NCBI GenBank assembly: GCA_021555105.2
Contig: CP134604.1
Location: 3,774,001 to 3,838,000, forward strand
DNA from: Thalassospiraceae bacterium LMO-JJ14
GTDB lineage: Bacteria; Pseudomonadota; Alphaproteobacteria; Rhodospirillales; Casp-alpha2
Direction of reading: 5' to 3'
DNA: 64,000 nt
The translations under genes and the position numbers were made by a program. Positions 51,037 through 59,996 of the stretch are shown piece after piece; positions within the stretch are counted from its first letter, which is position 1, and every line of letters begins with the position of its first letter. The notes under the pieces were generated by a model, which made no database searches, was not told the origin of the DNA, and worked only from the letters and a program-made list of their open reading frames with translations.

Positions 51037-52518
51037 ATGACCCATACCCGAACATTCGCCAGTGCAGCGCTGGCGGCCCTGCTTCTGGCCACGACCGGCG
51101 CATATGCCGCCAACGAAGCCGAAATCCTGAAACCGGCGACGTCGTTCGCTGCCCCTGAGAAATTCGAAGCCATGTCTGCTGGCGCGGCAACGGTACGCCC
51201 GCGCGCCAATGCGGATGCCTTCTCGCAAAGCTCGGCGAACCTGACCCTTGAACAGGAAATGCGTTTCAAGATCGGTAACGGTTTCTTCAAGCGGCTGTGG
51301 GTTTCCGCCCCATCCTCGACGCAGTCCTCGGACGGGCTCGGCCCGCTGTTCAACGCGCGCTCCTGCCAGCGCTGCCACCTCAAGGACGGGCGCGGACATC
51401 CGCCGGAAAGCAACAATGCCCCCGCCGTTTCCATGTTTCTGCGTCTGTCGATTCCGCCCCGGGGCGACGCCGACAGGAAACTTTTGGACGAACACCGCGT
51501 CAATGTCATCAACGAGCCAACATACGGCGGGCAGTTTCAGGATTTCGCGGTCCAGGGCATCGACCCCGAAGGCCACATGCACATCACGTACACCGAACAG
51601 CACGTGAAACTCGCCGACGGCACCGTTATCAATTTGCGGAAACCCGAATACAGCGTCACCGATCTGAAATACGGGCCGATGCACCCCGACACCATGCTGT
51701 CGCCCCGGGTCGCGCCGCAGATGATCGGCCTCGGCCTGATCGAAATGATCGCGGCAGATGACATCCTCGCCCACGCCGATCCCGACGACGCCGATAATGA
51801 CGGCATTTCCGGCCGCGCCAATCTGGTCTGGGACAATGAAAGCGGCAAGGTCGTGCTTGGCCGCTTTGGCTGGAAAGCCGGCAATCCGTCCATTCGCCAG
51901 CAGTCCGGCGGCGCTTTTGCCGGCGACATCGGTATTTCCAATCCAGAGGCAAGCCGGCCCTGGGGCGACTGTACTTTGGCGCAGACGCCCTGTCGCGAGG
52001 CACCGCACGGCGCGAGCGCGCAAGACAAGAACCTCGAGGCGGACGAGGACGTCCTGCAGCTTGTCACGCACTATTCCCGAAATCTGGCGGTGCCCATGCG
52101 TCGTGACGTCGGCAAGAAGGACGTGCTCAAAGGCAAGCGCATATTCTATGAAAGCGGCTGCATCTCGTGCCACATACCGAAATACATTACCCGAACGGAA
52201 CCGTCCCGGCCCGAGCATTCGCACCAGTTGATCTGGCCATATACGGATCTTCTTTTGCACGACATGGGCGACGGCCTGGCCGACCATCGGCCCGAAGGCG
52301 CCGCCGACGGATACGAATGGCGCACGCCGCCGTTATGGGGCATTGGTTTGACGAAAACCGTCAGCGGGCATACGTATTTCCTGCATGACGGACGCGCGCG
52401 AAATCTTCTCGAAGCGATTCTGTGGCACGGTGGTGAGGCCGAAGCCGCAAAGAACAATGTTCGCGAACTGTCCGCCGAAGACCGCGACGCATTGATCAAA
52501 TTTCTGGAGTCACTCTGA
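51037..52518 (+). CDS. di-haem c-type protein of the DUF1111 (thiol oxidoreductase) family
   Basis: A 493-aa periplasmic protein with a signal peptide (FASAALAALLLATTGAYA) and two haem c sites: CQRCH (Cys110, Cys113, His114) and CISCH (Cys375, Cys378, His379). The C-terminal SGHTYFLHDGRARNLLEAILWHGGEA stretch is the family signature resembling di-haem peroxidases. Members accompany imelysins in iron clusters and may be electron carriers or peroxidases in iron reduction; the reaction is not known. Haem attachment needs the ccm system at 2-9 kb. The start at ATG 51037 opens the signal peptide. The stop overlaps the next start (TGATG). Confidence 0.92.
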   Translation: MTHTRTFASAALAALLLATTGAYAANEAEILKPATSFAAPEKFEAMSAGAATVRPRANADAFSQSSANLTLEQEMRFKIGNGFFKRLWVSAPSSTQSSDGLGPLFNARSCQRCHLKDGRGHPPESNNAPAVSMFLRLSIPPRGDADRKLLDEHRVNVINEPTYGGQFQDFAVQGIDPEGHMHITYTEQHVKLADGTVINLRKPEYSVTDLKYGPMHPDTMLSPRVAPQMIGLGLIEMIAADDILAHADPDDADNDGISGRANLVWDNESGKVVLGRFGWKAGNPSIRQQSGGAFAGDIGISNPEASRPWGDCTLAQTPCREAPHGASAQDKNLEADEDVLQLVTHYSRNLAVPMRRDVGKKDVLKGKRIFYESGCISCHIPKYITRTEPSRPEHSHQLIWPYTDLLLHDMGDGLADHRPEGAADGYEWRTPPLWGIGLTKTVSGHTYFLHDGRARNLLEAILWHGGEAEAAKNNVRELSAEDRDALIKFLESL

Positions 52519-53543
52519 TGGGCAAAAGCCTGATCACAGCTTTATTCTTCGGTGCCGTCCTGTTGCCGTCTCTGTCCGCTCAGGCCACTCAGCCCGATTA
52601 CGCAGCGATACGCACAGCGATTTATAATAATCAGATTGAACCCGGGTATGCACATTTCGCGGAAAGGGCCCATGTGCTTGAATACGAGACCACAGTGCAC
52701 TGCAAGAACATCCATGAAGCACCCGACATGCTGGCCATCCGCACAGCGTTTCACGACGCCATGGATGCCTGGCAGGCCGTACAGCATTTCCGCCACGGCG
52801 CAGTTGCCATGGACGACCGTCATGCACGGTTGCAGTTCTGGCCCGACAAGCGCGGCGTCACGGAACGGCATTTGCGGAAGCTTCTGGCGGAACCGGCCTC
52901 TCCCGGCCTTGCGCAGGGAATCGCCGGGGCCAGCGTTGCGTTGCAGGGCTTTCCGGCGCTGGAAAGGCTGCTGTTCGATGACGCACCGTTGTCCCAGCAT
53001 CTTGTCGGCGGCGAAAAAGCGGTCCGTTGCCGGGTTGCCGAGGCGATCACGCACAATATCGCCGGCATTGCCGCCGTACTGAAGGCGGAAAGCGGCGGAA
53101 CGGACGGAGACGCAAAGATCGACATCGCCAACACGGTGAACGATCTCGTCACTGCGCTGGAATTCATTCAATCCGTGAAATTAAAGCAGCCGGCCGGCAC
53201 GAAACGCCCCCGGCCGTTGCAGCTTGAAAACTGGCTGAGCGGCCGCAGCCTGAAAAATGTCGAAGTCAACATCCGTGCATTGCGCGAGCTTTATAAACTG
53301 CTGTACGCCGATGCGCCGGATGACGATCCCCAACACAAGCTGATCCTCGATCAATTCGACGAAGCCGAGGACGCCATCCGCGCCATGGGGGAAAACGGCA
53401 AGGTGCTGTTGAGCGAAGAGCTCGGCCCGGTTCGCTTTCGCGCCCTGGCCGGAACGCTGGCATCGCTGCGCGAGTTGATTGCGGAAAGCCTGCCCGAAAC
53501 CTTGCAGGTCAACCTCGGCTTCAACAATCTGGACGGCGATTGA
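52518..53543 (+). CDS. second imelysin-family protein (motif His replaced)
   Basis: A 341-aa secreted protein with signal peptide (LITALFFGAVLLPSLSAQA) and an imelysin-like helical domain. Where the first imelysin has GYHAIE this one reads GFPALERLLF, so the motif histidine is Pro while the Glu is kept. This variant is typical of the shorter second imelysin of such clusters. Conserved stretches include AFHDAMDAWQAVQHFRHGA and ADAPDDDP. It overlaps the di-haem gene stop and is followed by the DUF1513 gene 4 bp later, so the last three genes are tightly coupled. Confidence 0.88.
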   Translation: MGKSLITALFFGAVLLPSLSAQATQPDYAAIRTAIYNNQIEPGYAHFAERAHVLEYETTVHCKNIHEAPDMLAIRTAFHDAMDAWQAVQHFRHGAVAMDDRHARLQFWPDKRGVTERHLRKLLAEPASPGLAQGIAGASVALQGFPALERLLFDDAPLSQHLVGGEKAVRCRVAEAITHNIAGIAAVLKAESGGTDGDAKIDIANTVNDLVTALEFIQSVKLKQPAGTKRPRPLQLENWLSGRSLKNVEVNIRALRELYKLLYADAPDDDPQHKLILDQFDEAEDAIRAMGENGKVLLSEELGPVRFRALAGTLASLRELIAESLPETLQVNLGFNNLDGD

Positions 53544-53547
53544 TTGA

Positions 53548-54678
53548 ATGTCGAAATCAACCCTGAGCCCGCCTGTTTCCAGGCGCACCTTTACGGCGTC
53601 GATGCTGGCGCTCGGCTTCGGGGCATTCCTGCCCCGGACTGTCCGAGCCGCGGCAAATTCAGGTTTTCTTGCCACCGGCTATGACAAGCTCCGCGCCCAG
53701 CACATGGTTTCGCGGATCGGTCCGGACTTCGTCATCCGCTGGGACCTGCCCCTGCCGGGCCGCGGCCACGGCTCGACCGTGCGCCCGCATTCGAACGAGG
53801 GTCTTGTCGTCGCCCGCCGCCCCGGCAGGTTTGCCATCGTTTTCGATATTGATGAGGGGCGCGAACGCCACCGCCTGTCACCTGCCGCCGGGCGGCACTT
53901 TTATGGTCACGGCATCTACAGCCCCGACGGCAAGACGTTGTGGATGACGGAAAACAATTTCGACAACGGGCAAGGCGTGATCGGTGTTTACGATGCCGCC
54001 AACGGCTATGTCCGAACCGGCGAGTTCCCGAGCGGCGGAATCGGCCCGCATCAGTTACTTCTCACACCCGGCGGTCGCACGCTCGCGGTTGCCAACGGCG
54101 GCATCCTGACGCACCCCGACAATGGCAGGGAGAAGCTCAACATCGATACCATGCGGCCGTCACTTGCCTATATCGACGCCCGCAACGGCACGATCTCGAA
54201 CCAAATCTTCTTCTCCAAAGACCGCCTGCAGAAACTCAGCATCCGCCATATCGCCCTGACCGCCGACGGCAGCGTCTGCGTCGGGTGCCAGGATCAGCTC
54301 AGCGACGGGCGGAAACTACCCCTCGTCTATCTCCACAACGGCCAAGACAGCCGCCTTGCCGCCCTGCCCATGCCGCAGAACATTCTGAGCCGTTTCAACG
54401 GCTATTGCGGATCGGTCGTTTTCGATACGCCGGGCCGCACACTTGCGGTCTCGTCGCCGAGGGGCGGCCTGGTCGGTTTCTGGCGGCTGCCCGATGGAAA
54501 ATGGCAGGGCCATGTGGAACTGGCGGACGGTTGCGCTCTCGCCCCGTCAGCCGGCGGGATGGTGGTGTCCAGCGGCAACGGAACGATTGAGACCCTGAGC
54601 ACCGCATTTCTGCCAATAAACGCCGAACGTCATGCGTTCCGCAGGTGGGACAATCACATGACGCCCATCGCCGGCTGA
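53548..54678 (+). CDS. Tat-exported DUF1513 protein
   Basis: A 376-aa protein with a twin-arginine signal (SRRTFTASMLALGFGAFLP) and a domain rich in beta-propeller-like repeats (RPGRFAIVFDIDEGRERHR, YSPDGKTLWMTENNFDNGQ, LTPGGRTLAVANGGILTHPD). DUF1513 proteins are found beside imelysin and di-haem genes and may hold a cofactor, since Tat export implies folding before transport. No catalytic residues can be named. It is the last gene of the cluster, ends 57 bp before a convergent gene, and I see no clear intrinsic terminator. Confidence 0.88.
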   Translation: MSKSTLSPPVSRRTFTASMLALGFGAFLPRTVRAAANSGFLATGYDKLRAQHMVSRIGPDFVIRWDLPLPGRGHGSTVRPHSNEGLVVARRPGRFAIVFDIDEGRERHRLSPAAGRHFYGHGIYSPDGKTLWMTENNFDNGQGVIGVYDAANGYVRTGEFPSGGIGPHQLLLTPGGRTLAVANGGILTHPDNGREKLNIDTMRPSLAYIDARNGTISNQIFFSKDRLQKLSIRHIALTADGSVCVGCQDQLSDGRKLPLVYLHNGQDSRLAALPMPQNILSRFNGYCGSVVFDTPGRTLAVSSPRGGLVGFWRLPDGKWQGHVELADGCALAPSAGGMVVSSGNGTIETLSTAFLPINAERHAFRRWDNHMTPIAG

Positions 54679-54734
54679 TATGATGATGTAGCGGTCTCTG
54701 AAAGCCGACACCTGATCTAAGGTATCGCGCCCCG

Positions 54735-55655
54735 TCAGCCCGTGTGGCTGTACATCCGCCGCCCCGGCACCGGCATCTTCGCGCGTGCGATCACACCCGC
54801 GTCCGATACCGTAATGAACAGCTCGTCGTTGTTCACCCCACCGAAAGCCAGGTTCGTCGTGGTGCGGCCGATATGGCGGCAGTCGACGGTCAGGATGTCC
54901 TCGCCGTGTTCGTCAAAGGCATAAATCCGCCCCCGGCTGGCGTGACAGACATAAAGATTCCCGCGTTCGTCCAGCGCCATGCCGTCCGGCCCGATGACCC
55001 CCGCCGGCAGACGTGCGAACAGGCCGACCTTGTTCGGGCCTTCCGGATACAGCGGCACGCGCCAGACAGCAGCGGCACGAGTCATGGCGACGTACAGCAC
55101 CTTGTCCTCGAGACCGGTGACGAGACCATTCGGGCTCGGCCCGTTCGAGATCAGGCGTTCCAGCACTTCGTTGCCGTCCGGGCGCACGCGATAGACGCGC
55201 CCGCTCGGGTCGTGCAGGCCGGTCGTGCCCTGATCGGTGAAATACAGCGTGCCGTCGGCGCCGAAGAACAAATCGTTGCAGCCCTTGAAGCCCTCGCTTC
55301 GGTTCGAACCGAAGCGATCACGCACATCGCCCGTCTTCGGATCGAGGATGATAATGCCGCGCTTATAATCGGCGATCTGGATGGTGCCGTCGGGCATCAC
55401 CCGCAAGCCGTTCGGCCAGCCGCCGTAATCGGCCCCGACCGACCATTCCCCCGATGGCGTGACCCGGAAAATACGTCCCCACGGAATATCGACGCACCAC
55501 AGATTACCGCCCCTGTCGAACGACGGTCCTTCAAGAAACGACGGCACGTCTGCGCCCGGCTTGTTGGCATTCACCCAGTCGGACGGCTGTCCGAAAACCC
55601 GATGCTCTTCAGGCATTGCCGAAAAAACTTCGGCGCGAATTTCTGTGACGCTCAT
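54735..55655 (-). CDS. SMP-30/gluconolactonase-family protein
   Basis: A 306-aa six-bladed beta-propeller of the SMP-30/gluconolaconase/LRE family. Blade motifs include GPSFDRGGNLWCVDIPWGRI, NDLFFGADGTLYFTDQGTTG (with the Asn-Asp pair that binds the metal), GPSPNGLVTGLEDKVLYVA and PDGMALDERGNLYVCHAS. The family hydrolyses sugar lactones; the substrate is unassigned. ATG 55655 has GGGAG upstream, and an in-frame start 36 codons earlier has no domain support. It is divergent from the aldo/keto reductase gene. Confidence 0.88.
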   Translation of the reverse strand: MSVTEIRAEVFSAMPEEHRVFGQPSDWVNANKPGADVPSFLEGPSFDRGGNLWCVDIPWGRIFRVTPSGEWSVGADYGGWPNGLRVMPDGTIQIADYKRGIIILDPKTGDVRDRFGSNRSEGFKGCNDLFFGADGTLYFTDQGTTGLHDPSGRVYRVRPDGNEVLERLISNGPSPNGLVTGLEDKVLYVAMTRAAAVWRVPLYPEGPNKVGLFARLPAGVIGPDGMALDERGNLYVCHASRGRIYAFDEHGEDILTVDCRHIGRTTTNLAFGGVNNDELFITVSDAGVIARAKMPVPGRRMYSHTG

Positions 55656-55778
55656 GAATGCTTCTCCCTGTCGGCCGTTGTCAGGCGCTAGAAAACCCGC
55701 ACCCGGGGACGAACGCAAGCCTCGAAATATGGCGCTACACTTCCTATCTTTCAGAAGAAGCAACCGTGGAGACCGCAG

Positions 55779-56705
55779 ATGTCATGCCTCCATATCGACC
55801 GCCGCCGCTTTATGGGCCTTGCTGCCGCTGGTGCCGCACTTGGTGCGGGCGGCCTGCCGGCGTTCGCCGCCGGCCCTGACATCCTGACAAAACCGATCCC
55901 GCGCACGGGCGAGCGCATTCCCGCCATCGGCATGGGCACGTGGATCACGTTCAACGTCGGTGAAGACCGGCGCTTGCGCGATGCACGCACAAAGGTGCTG
56001 GCCCGATTCTTCGAGATGGGCGGCGGGATGATCGATTCCTCGCCCATGTACGGCTCGTCCGAGGAAGTGGTCGGCTATGCCCTGGAACAACTGAATACCC
56101 CGAGCACCCTGTTTTCGGCGACCAAGGTATGGACACCGTCAACCCTGCATGGCCGCGAGCAGATTGAAAACGCACGGCGGCTTTGGGGCGTACAGCGTTT
56201 CGATCTTTATCAGGTGCACAATCTGCTGAACTGGGAAGCACACCTAGAAACGCTGCGTGCGGAAAAGGTCGCCGGCCGGGTCCGCTACATCGGCATCACC
56301 ACCTCGCACGGCATGCGGCACAGCGGCATGGAAGACATCATGAAAACGCAAGACATCGACTTCGTGCAGCTCACATACAATGCCGTCGACCGCGAGGCCG
56401 AAGACCGGCTTTTGCCGTTGGCCACCGAGCGAGGCATCGCCGTGATCTGCAACCGGCCGTACCGGCGCAAACAACTGATCGATTTCGTGCAGGATCACCC
56501 GTTGCCCGCATGGGCAGCGGACGCGGGTGCCGCCAACTGGCCCGAGTTCCTGCTGAAGTTCATCATTTCACACCCCGCTGTCACCTGCGCCATTCCCGCA
56601 ACATCCAGCGTCGAACACATGAGCGAGAATATGAACGCCATGCGCGGGCCGCTGCCGGATACCAAAACGCGCCGGCGCATGGCCGACTATGTGGCAGGCT
56701 TATAG
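55779..56705 (+). CDS. Tat-exported aldo/keto reductase
   Basis: A 308-aa aldo/keto reductase fold with a twin-arginine signal (DRRRFMGLAAAGAALGAGGLP). The catalytic tetrad region is visible: Asp and Tyr in GGGMIDSSPMYGSSEEVVG, Lys in STLFSATKVW, and a His in DLYQVHNLLNW. The C-terminal cofactor region AIPATSSVEHMSENMNAM differs from the classic cytosolic enzymes. Export by Tat would allow NADPH or another cofactor to be carried folded into the periplasm; the physiological reaction is unknown. It is 3 bp before the DUF6064 gene. Confidence 0.87.
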   Translation: MSCLHIDRRRFMGLAAAGAALGAGGLPAFAAGPDILTKPIPRTGERIPAIGMGTWITFNVGEDRRLRDARTKVLARFFEMGGGMIDSSPMYGSSEEVVGYALEQLNTPSTLFSATKVWTPSTLHGREQIENARRLWGVQRFDLYQVHNLLNWEAHLETLRAEKVAGRVRYIGITTSHGMRHSGMEDIMKTQDIDFVQLTYNAVDREAEDRLLPLATERGIAVICNRPYRRKQLIDFVQDHPLPAWAADAGAANWPEFLLKFIISHPAVTCAIPATSSVEHMSENMNAMRGPLPDTKTRRRMADYVAGL

Positions 56706-56708
56706 ACC

Positions 56709-57353
56709 ATGGACCGGCTGATCCCGTTTTCGCCTGATGTCTATGTCGGTATGTTCGGCCGCTACAACGAAACGTACTGGCCGGCCTTGCTCGTCGCCGT
56801 CGCTCTCGGCGGTGTCTTGCTGTATTGCCTGAAGCGCGCCGACAGTTCCGCCGGACGGATACTGGCCTTGATCGTCGGCACATTCTGGATCTGGACCGGC
56901 TGGGCATTTCATATTGAAACCTATGCCGATCTGAACTGGGCCGCCGTGCCGTTCGGCGTACTGTTCATTGTGCAAGGGTTGCTGAGCGTGCTTTGGGGGG
57001 GGCTGCTCGGGCGTTTCGAGATCATCGCCGGGCGCACCCGCTCGCACGAGATCGGTGTCGTGCTCCTGTTCGCCGCACTCGTCCTGCCCCCCCTGTTGAC
57101 GTTCTTCATGCATATGCCGATCGAAACAACGCACGGTTTCGCCATCACACCGGCGACGGTCGCGCTGATCAACGTTGCCGTCCTGTTCACGGTGTATGGC
57201 CGGGCTTCGTTATGGCTGCTCGCCTGGCCGATGCTATGGAGTGCCTGGGATCTGGCGTCCGCCGCGACGATGGATCTCTGGCGCGATGCGGCCCTGCCTG
57301 CGCTGGCGCTGGCGGCGTCGGTGTTTCTGATCCTGTCGCGAACGCGCCGCTGA
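56709..57353 (+). CDS. DUF6064 membrane protein
   Basis: A 214-aa polytopic inner-membrane protein with about six to seven helices. It starts MDRLIPFSPDVYVGMFGRYNE, the pattern typical of DUF6064, and contains FWIWTGWAFHIETYADLNW and WPMLWSAWDLASAATMD. Function is unknown. It immediately follows the Tat-exported reductase (3-bp gap) and may form a membrane partner for it. It precedes ettA by 82 bp. Confidence 0.8.
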   Translation: MDRLIPFSPDVYVGMFGRYNETYWPALLVAVALGGVLLYCLKRADSSAGRILALIVGTFWIWTGWAFHIETYADLNWAAVPFGVLFIVQGLLSVLWGGLLGRFEIIAGRTRSHEIGVVLLFAALVLPPLLTFFMHMPIETTHGFAITPATVALINVAVLFTVYGRASLWLLAWPMLWSAWDLASAATMDLWRDAALPALALAASVFLILSRTRR

Positions 57354-57435
57354 ACACTTACAGGCGTTGCCTAATGCGGCCGAAAACGATATCACAACGC
57401 CAAATCCAGACACGTTTTCAAGGGGCAGACCGCAG

Positions 57436-59115
57436 ATGGCCAGTTATCAGTATTCGTATGTCATGCAGGGCGTTTCCAAGACGTTCCCGGGCGGCAAGGA
57501 AATCCTCAAGAACATCACCCTTTCGTTTCTCCCGGACGCCAAGATCGGCGTACTCGGCCCGAACGGTGCCGGGAAATCGACACTGATGAAGATCATGGCC
57601 GGGATCGATACCGAATTCACCGGCGAAGCCTGGGCCGCCAAGGGCGTGCGCGTCGGTTATCTGGAACAGGAACCACACCTCGACCCGACCAAGACCGTCG
57701 GCGAAAACGTGACGGACGGCCTCGGCGGCGTGAAAGATCTGCTCGACCGCTTCAACGAAATCTCCGCCAAGTTCGCCGAACCGATGGACGACGATGAAAT
57801 GAACGCCGTCATCGCCGAACAGGCCGAACTGCAGGAACAGATCGATGCCGTCGACGGCTGGGATCTGGACCGCACCGTCGAGATCGCCATGGACGCGCTT
57901 CGCTGCCCGCCCGCCGACAGTGCCGTCGACAAACTGTCGGGTGGCGAACGCCGCCGTGTCGCGCTGTGCCGGCTTCTGCTGCAAAAGCCGGAAATGCTGT
58001 TGCTCGATGAGCCGACCAACCACCTGGATGCGGAATCCGTGGCGTGGTTACAGCACCACCTTTCGGCCTATGCCGGGACCGTCGTCATGGTGACGCACGA
58101 CCGTTATTTCCTCGATAACGTCACGGGCTGGATACTCGAAATCGACCGCGGCCGCGGCATTCCGTATGAAGGCAATTACTCGTCCTGGCTGGAACAGAAA
58201 CAGAAACGCCTGGCCCAGGAAGAACGTGAAGAATCTGCCCGCCAGCGTACGCTGTCGGAAGAACTTGAATGGATTCGTCAGAGCCCCCGTGCCCGCCAAG
58301 CGAAGTCCAAGGCGCGTATCACCGCGTACGAGGATTTGCTGGCCAAGTCACAGGACATCGCACCGGGTTCGGCACAGATCGTCATACCCGCCGCGCCGCG
58401 TCTCGGCGGACTGGTGATAGAAGCCAGCGACCTTCGCAAGGGCTTCGGCAATCATCTTCTGATCGATGCCCTTTCATTCAAAATCCCGCCCGGCGCCATC
58501 GTTGGGATCATCGGGCCGAACGGTGCCGGCAAGACGACGCTGTTCAAGCTGATCACCGAGCAGGAAAAACCCGACGGCGGCGACATCCGCATCGGTGATA
58601 CGGTCAAACTCGGCTATGTCGATCAGTCGCGGGATGCCTTGAACGACAACAAGACGGTGTGGGAGGAAATCTCCGGCGGTCTCGACGAGATCGACCTCGG
58701 CAAACGCAAGATGCAGTCCCGCGCCTATGTCGCACAGTTCAACTTCAAGGGCGGCGACCAGCAAAAGAAAGTCGGACAACTCTCAGGCGGTGAACGCAAC
58801 CGCGTGCATCTGGCGAACATGCTCAAATCCGGCGCCAACGTCCTCATGCTCGATGAGCCGACCAACGATCTGGATATCGACACGCTGCGTGCGCTCGAAG
58901 AAGCCATCGCCGATTTCGCCGGCTGCGTACTGATCACGTCGCACGATCGCTGGTTCCTCGACCGTCTGGCGACGCACATTCTCGCCTTCGAAGGCGACAG
59001 CCACGTCGAATGGTTCGAGGGCAACTACGAGGATTACGAAGCCGACAAGAAACGTCGCCTCGGCGACGACGCACTCGAACCGCACCGCATCAAGTACAAG
59101 CCGCTGACGAGATAG
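57436..59115 (+). CDS. ettA: energy-dependent translational throttle EttA (ABC-F ATPase)
   Basis: An ABC-F protein of 559 aa that binds the ribosomal E site and couples the first translocation step to energy state. Two ATPase domains have Walker A GPNGAGKST and GPNGAGKTT, signatures LSGGERRRV and LSGGERNRV, and Walker B LLLDEPTNHLD and LMLDEPTNDLD. The EttA arm and inter-domain linker (SARQRTLSEELEWIRQSPRARQ) are present. ATG 57436 gives the family N-terminus MASYQYSYVMQGVSKTFPGG; an in-frame ATG 23 codons earlier is less likely. There are no membrane segments. Confidence 0.95.
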   Translation: MASYQYSYVMQGVSKTFPGGKEILKNITLSFLPDAKIGVLGPNGAGKSTLMKIMAGIDTEFTGEAWAAKGVRVGYLEQEPHLDPTKTVGENVTDGLGGVKDLLDRFNEISAKFAEPMDDDEMNAVIAEQAELQEQIDAVDGWDLDRTVEIAMDALRCPPADSAVDKLSGGERRRVALCRLLLQKPEMLLLDEPTNHLDAESVAWLQHHLSAYAGTVVMVTHDRYFLDNVTGWILEIDRGRGIPYEGNYSSWLEQKQKRLAQEEREESARQRTLSEELEWIRQSPRARQAKSKARITAYEDLLAKSQDIAPGSAQIVIPAAPRLGGLVIEASDLRKGFGNHLLIDALSFKIPPGAIVGIIGPNGAGKTTLFKLITEQEKPDGGDIRIGDTVKLGYVDQSRDALNDNKTVWEEISGGLDEIDLGKRKMQSRAYVAQFNFKGGDQQKKVGQLSGGERNRVHLANMLKSGANVLMLDEPTNDLDIDTLRALEEAIADFAGCVLITSHDRWFLDRLATHILAFEGDSHVEWFEGNYEDYEADKKRRLGDDALEPHRIKYKPLTR

Positions 59116-59300
59116 GCTTTCTCGTCACCTTGGTGACAATCAGGGTTCCGGACATTTGGATTGACGCTTGCCGCGCTGAATTCAGGCAGGAACCTAAATT
59201 CGCGGAGGCAAGTGCGGGAATGACAGATCCGTTTATGCAACTGTCGCTACCCCCGGCTTCGCAACCGAAACACGGCGCGGCTTATTCAGGTACAAGCCGA
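59116..59300. other. intergenic stretch with degenerate palindromes
   Basis: A 185-bp gap between two convergent genes. GTCACC/GGTGAC (59124-59137) is a 6-bp hairpin right after ettA, and CTTGCC near 59166 faces GGCAAG near 59206 as part of a long imperfect inverted repeat ending in GCGGGAATGACAG. The composition recalls dispersed palindromic elements of alphaproteobacteria. Confidence 0.35.
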
Positions 59301-59903
59301 TCAGATGAAGTCCGGGCCGTGTATCCAGGTTACCAGTGAAAGCCTATTTCCTGACACCACCGGAGCCACGCAGTGCAGCGTATGCGCCGGGAACACGATC
59401 ATCGCCCCCTGATCGACGGGGGCCTGAAAGGGATGCCCGTCGGCGTTCAGTTCGAGTTCGCCGCCCACATATTCTTCCGGATCGGTCAGCTGTACGGACA
59501 AGGTCAACTTGCGCCGCCCGGCGACAGCGCCACGGCCACGGTCGATATGCCAGTTGTAATAGTGACCGGGGCCGTAACACGCGAGCTGCAGCTGTTCTTC
59601 AAAACCGTCGATCACGTATCGGAAAACATCCCGGTTGGCGTCACCCGCCAAACGGGTCATGCGTTGCACCACCCATTCAAACGCGTCCTCTTCCGGCAAC
59701 CACACGAGGGCCGACTGGCGCACTTTCTGGTCGAATCGTCCCGCGACCAACCCGCCCTCTTGAGCATCCAATTCCTGAAATGCAGCCTTTAGGCGTTCAC
59801 ATTCATAGCGTGAGAAAGCATCCTCGATGACGACCCAATGGCGCGGCGGTTTCCCGCCACCCGGACCGGGCGGAACCTGAGAAGCCGTTGTTGTTTGAGA
59901 CAT
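59301..59903 (-). CDS. Fe(II)/2-oxoglutarate oxygenase (prolyl-4-hydroxylase-like)
   Basis: A 200-aa jelly-roll oxygenase. The metal ligands are His119 and Asp121 in YYNWHIDRG and His177 in FPAHTLHCVAPV; Arg187 in NRLSLVTW should bind 2-oxoglutarate. YVGGELEL and the preceding KLTLSVQLTDPEE are typical of the PKHD/prolyl hydroxylase class. Length and layout match small bacterial hydroxylases; the substrate (protein residue or small molecule) is unknown. It is the second 2-oxoglutarate oxygenase of the window, from a different family than the TauD-type one. Confidence 0.85.
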   Translation of the reverse strand: MSQTTTASQVPPGPGGGKPPRHWVVIEDAFSRYECERLKAAFQELDAQEGGLVAGRFDQKVRQSALVWLPEEDAFEWVVQRMTRLAGDANRDVFRYVIDGFEEQLQLACYGPGHYYNWHIDRGRGAVAGRRKLTLSVQLTDPEEYVGGELELNADGHPFQAPVDQGAMIVFPAHTLHCVAPVVSGNRLSLVTWIHGPDFI

Positions 59904-59996
59904 TCAAAGCGCCTGCATCAGCCTGCATCACTATTGCACACGCTTCCTATAGGCTCATTTGCAGAGCTTGGATAGATGGAAAGATGTGGGACGTAT

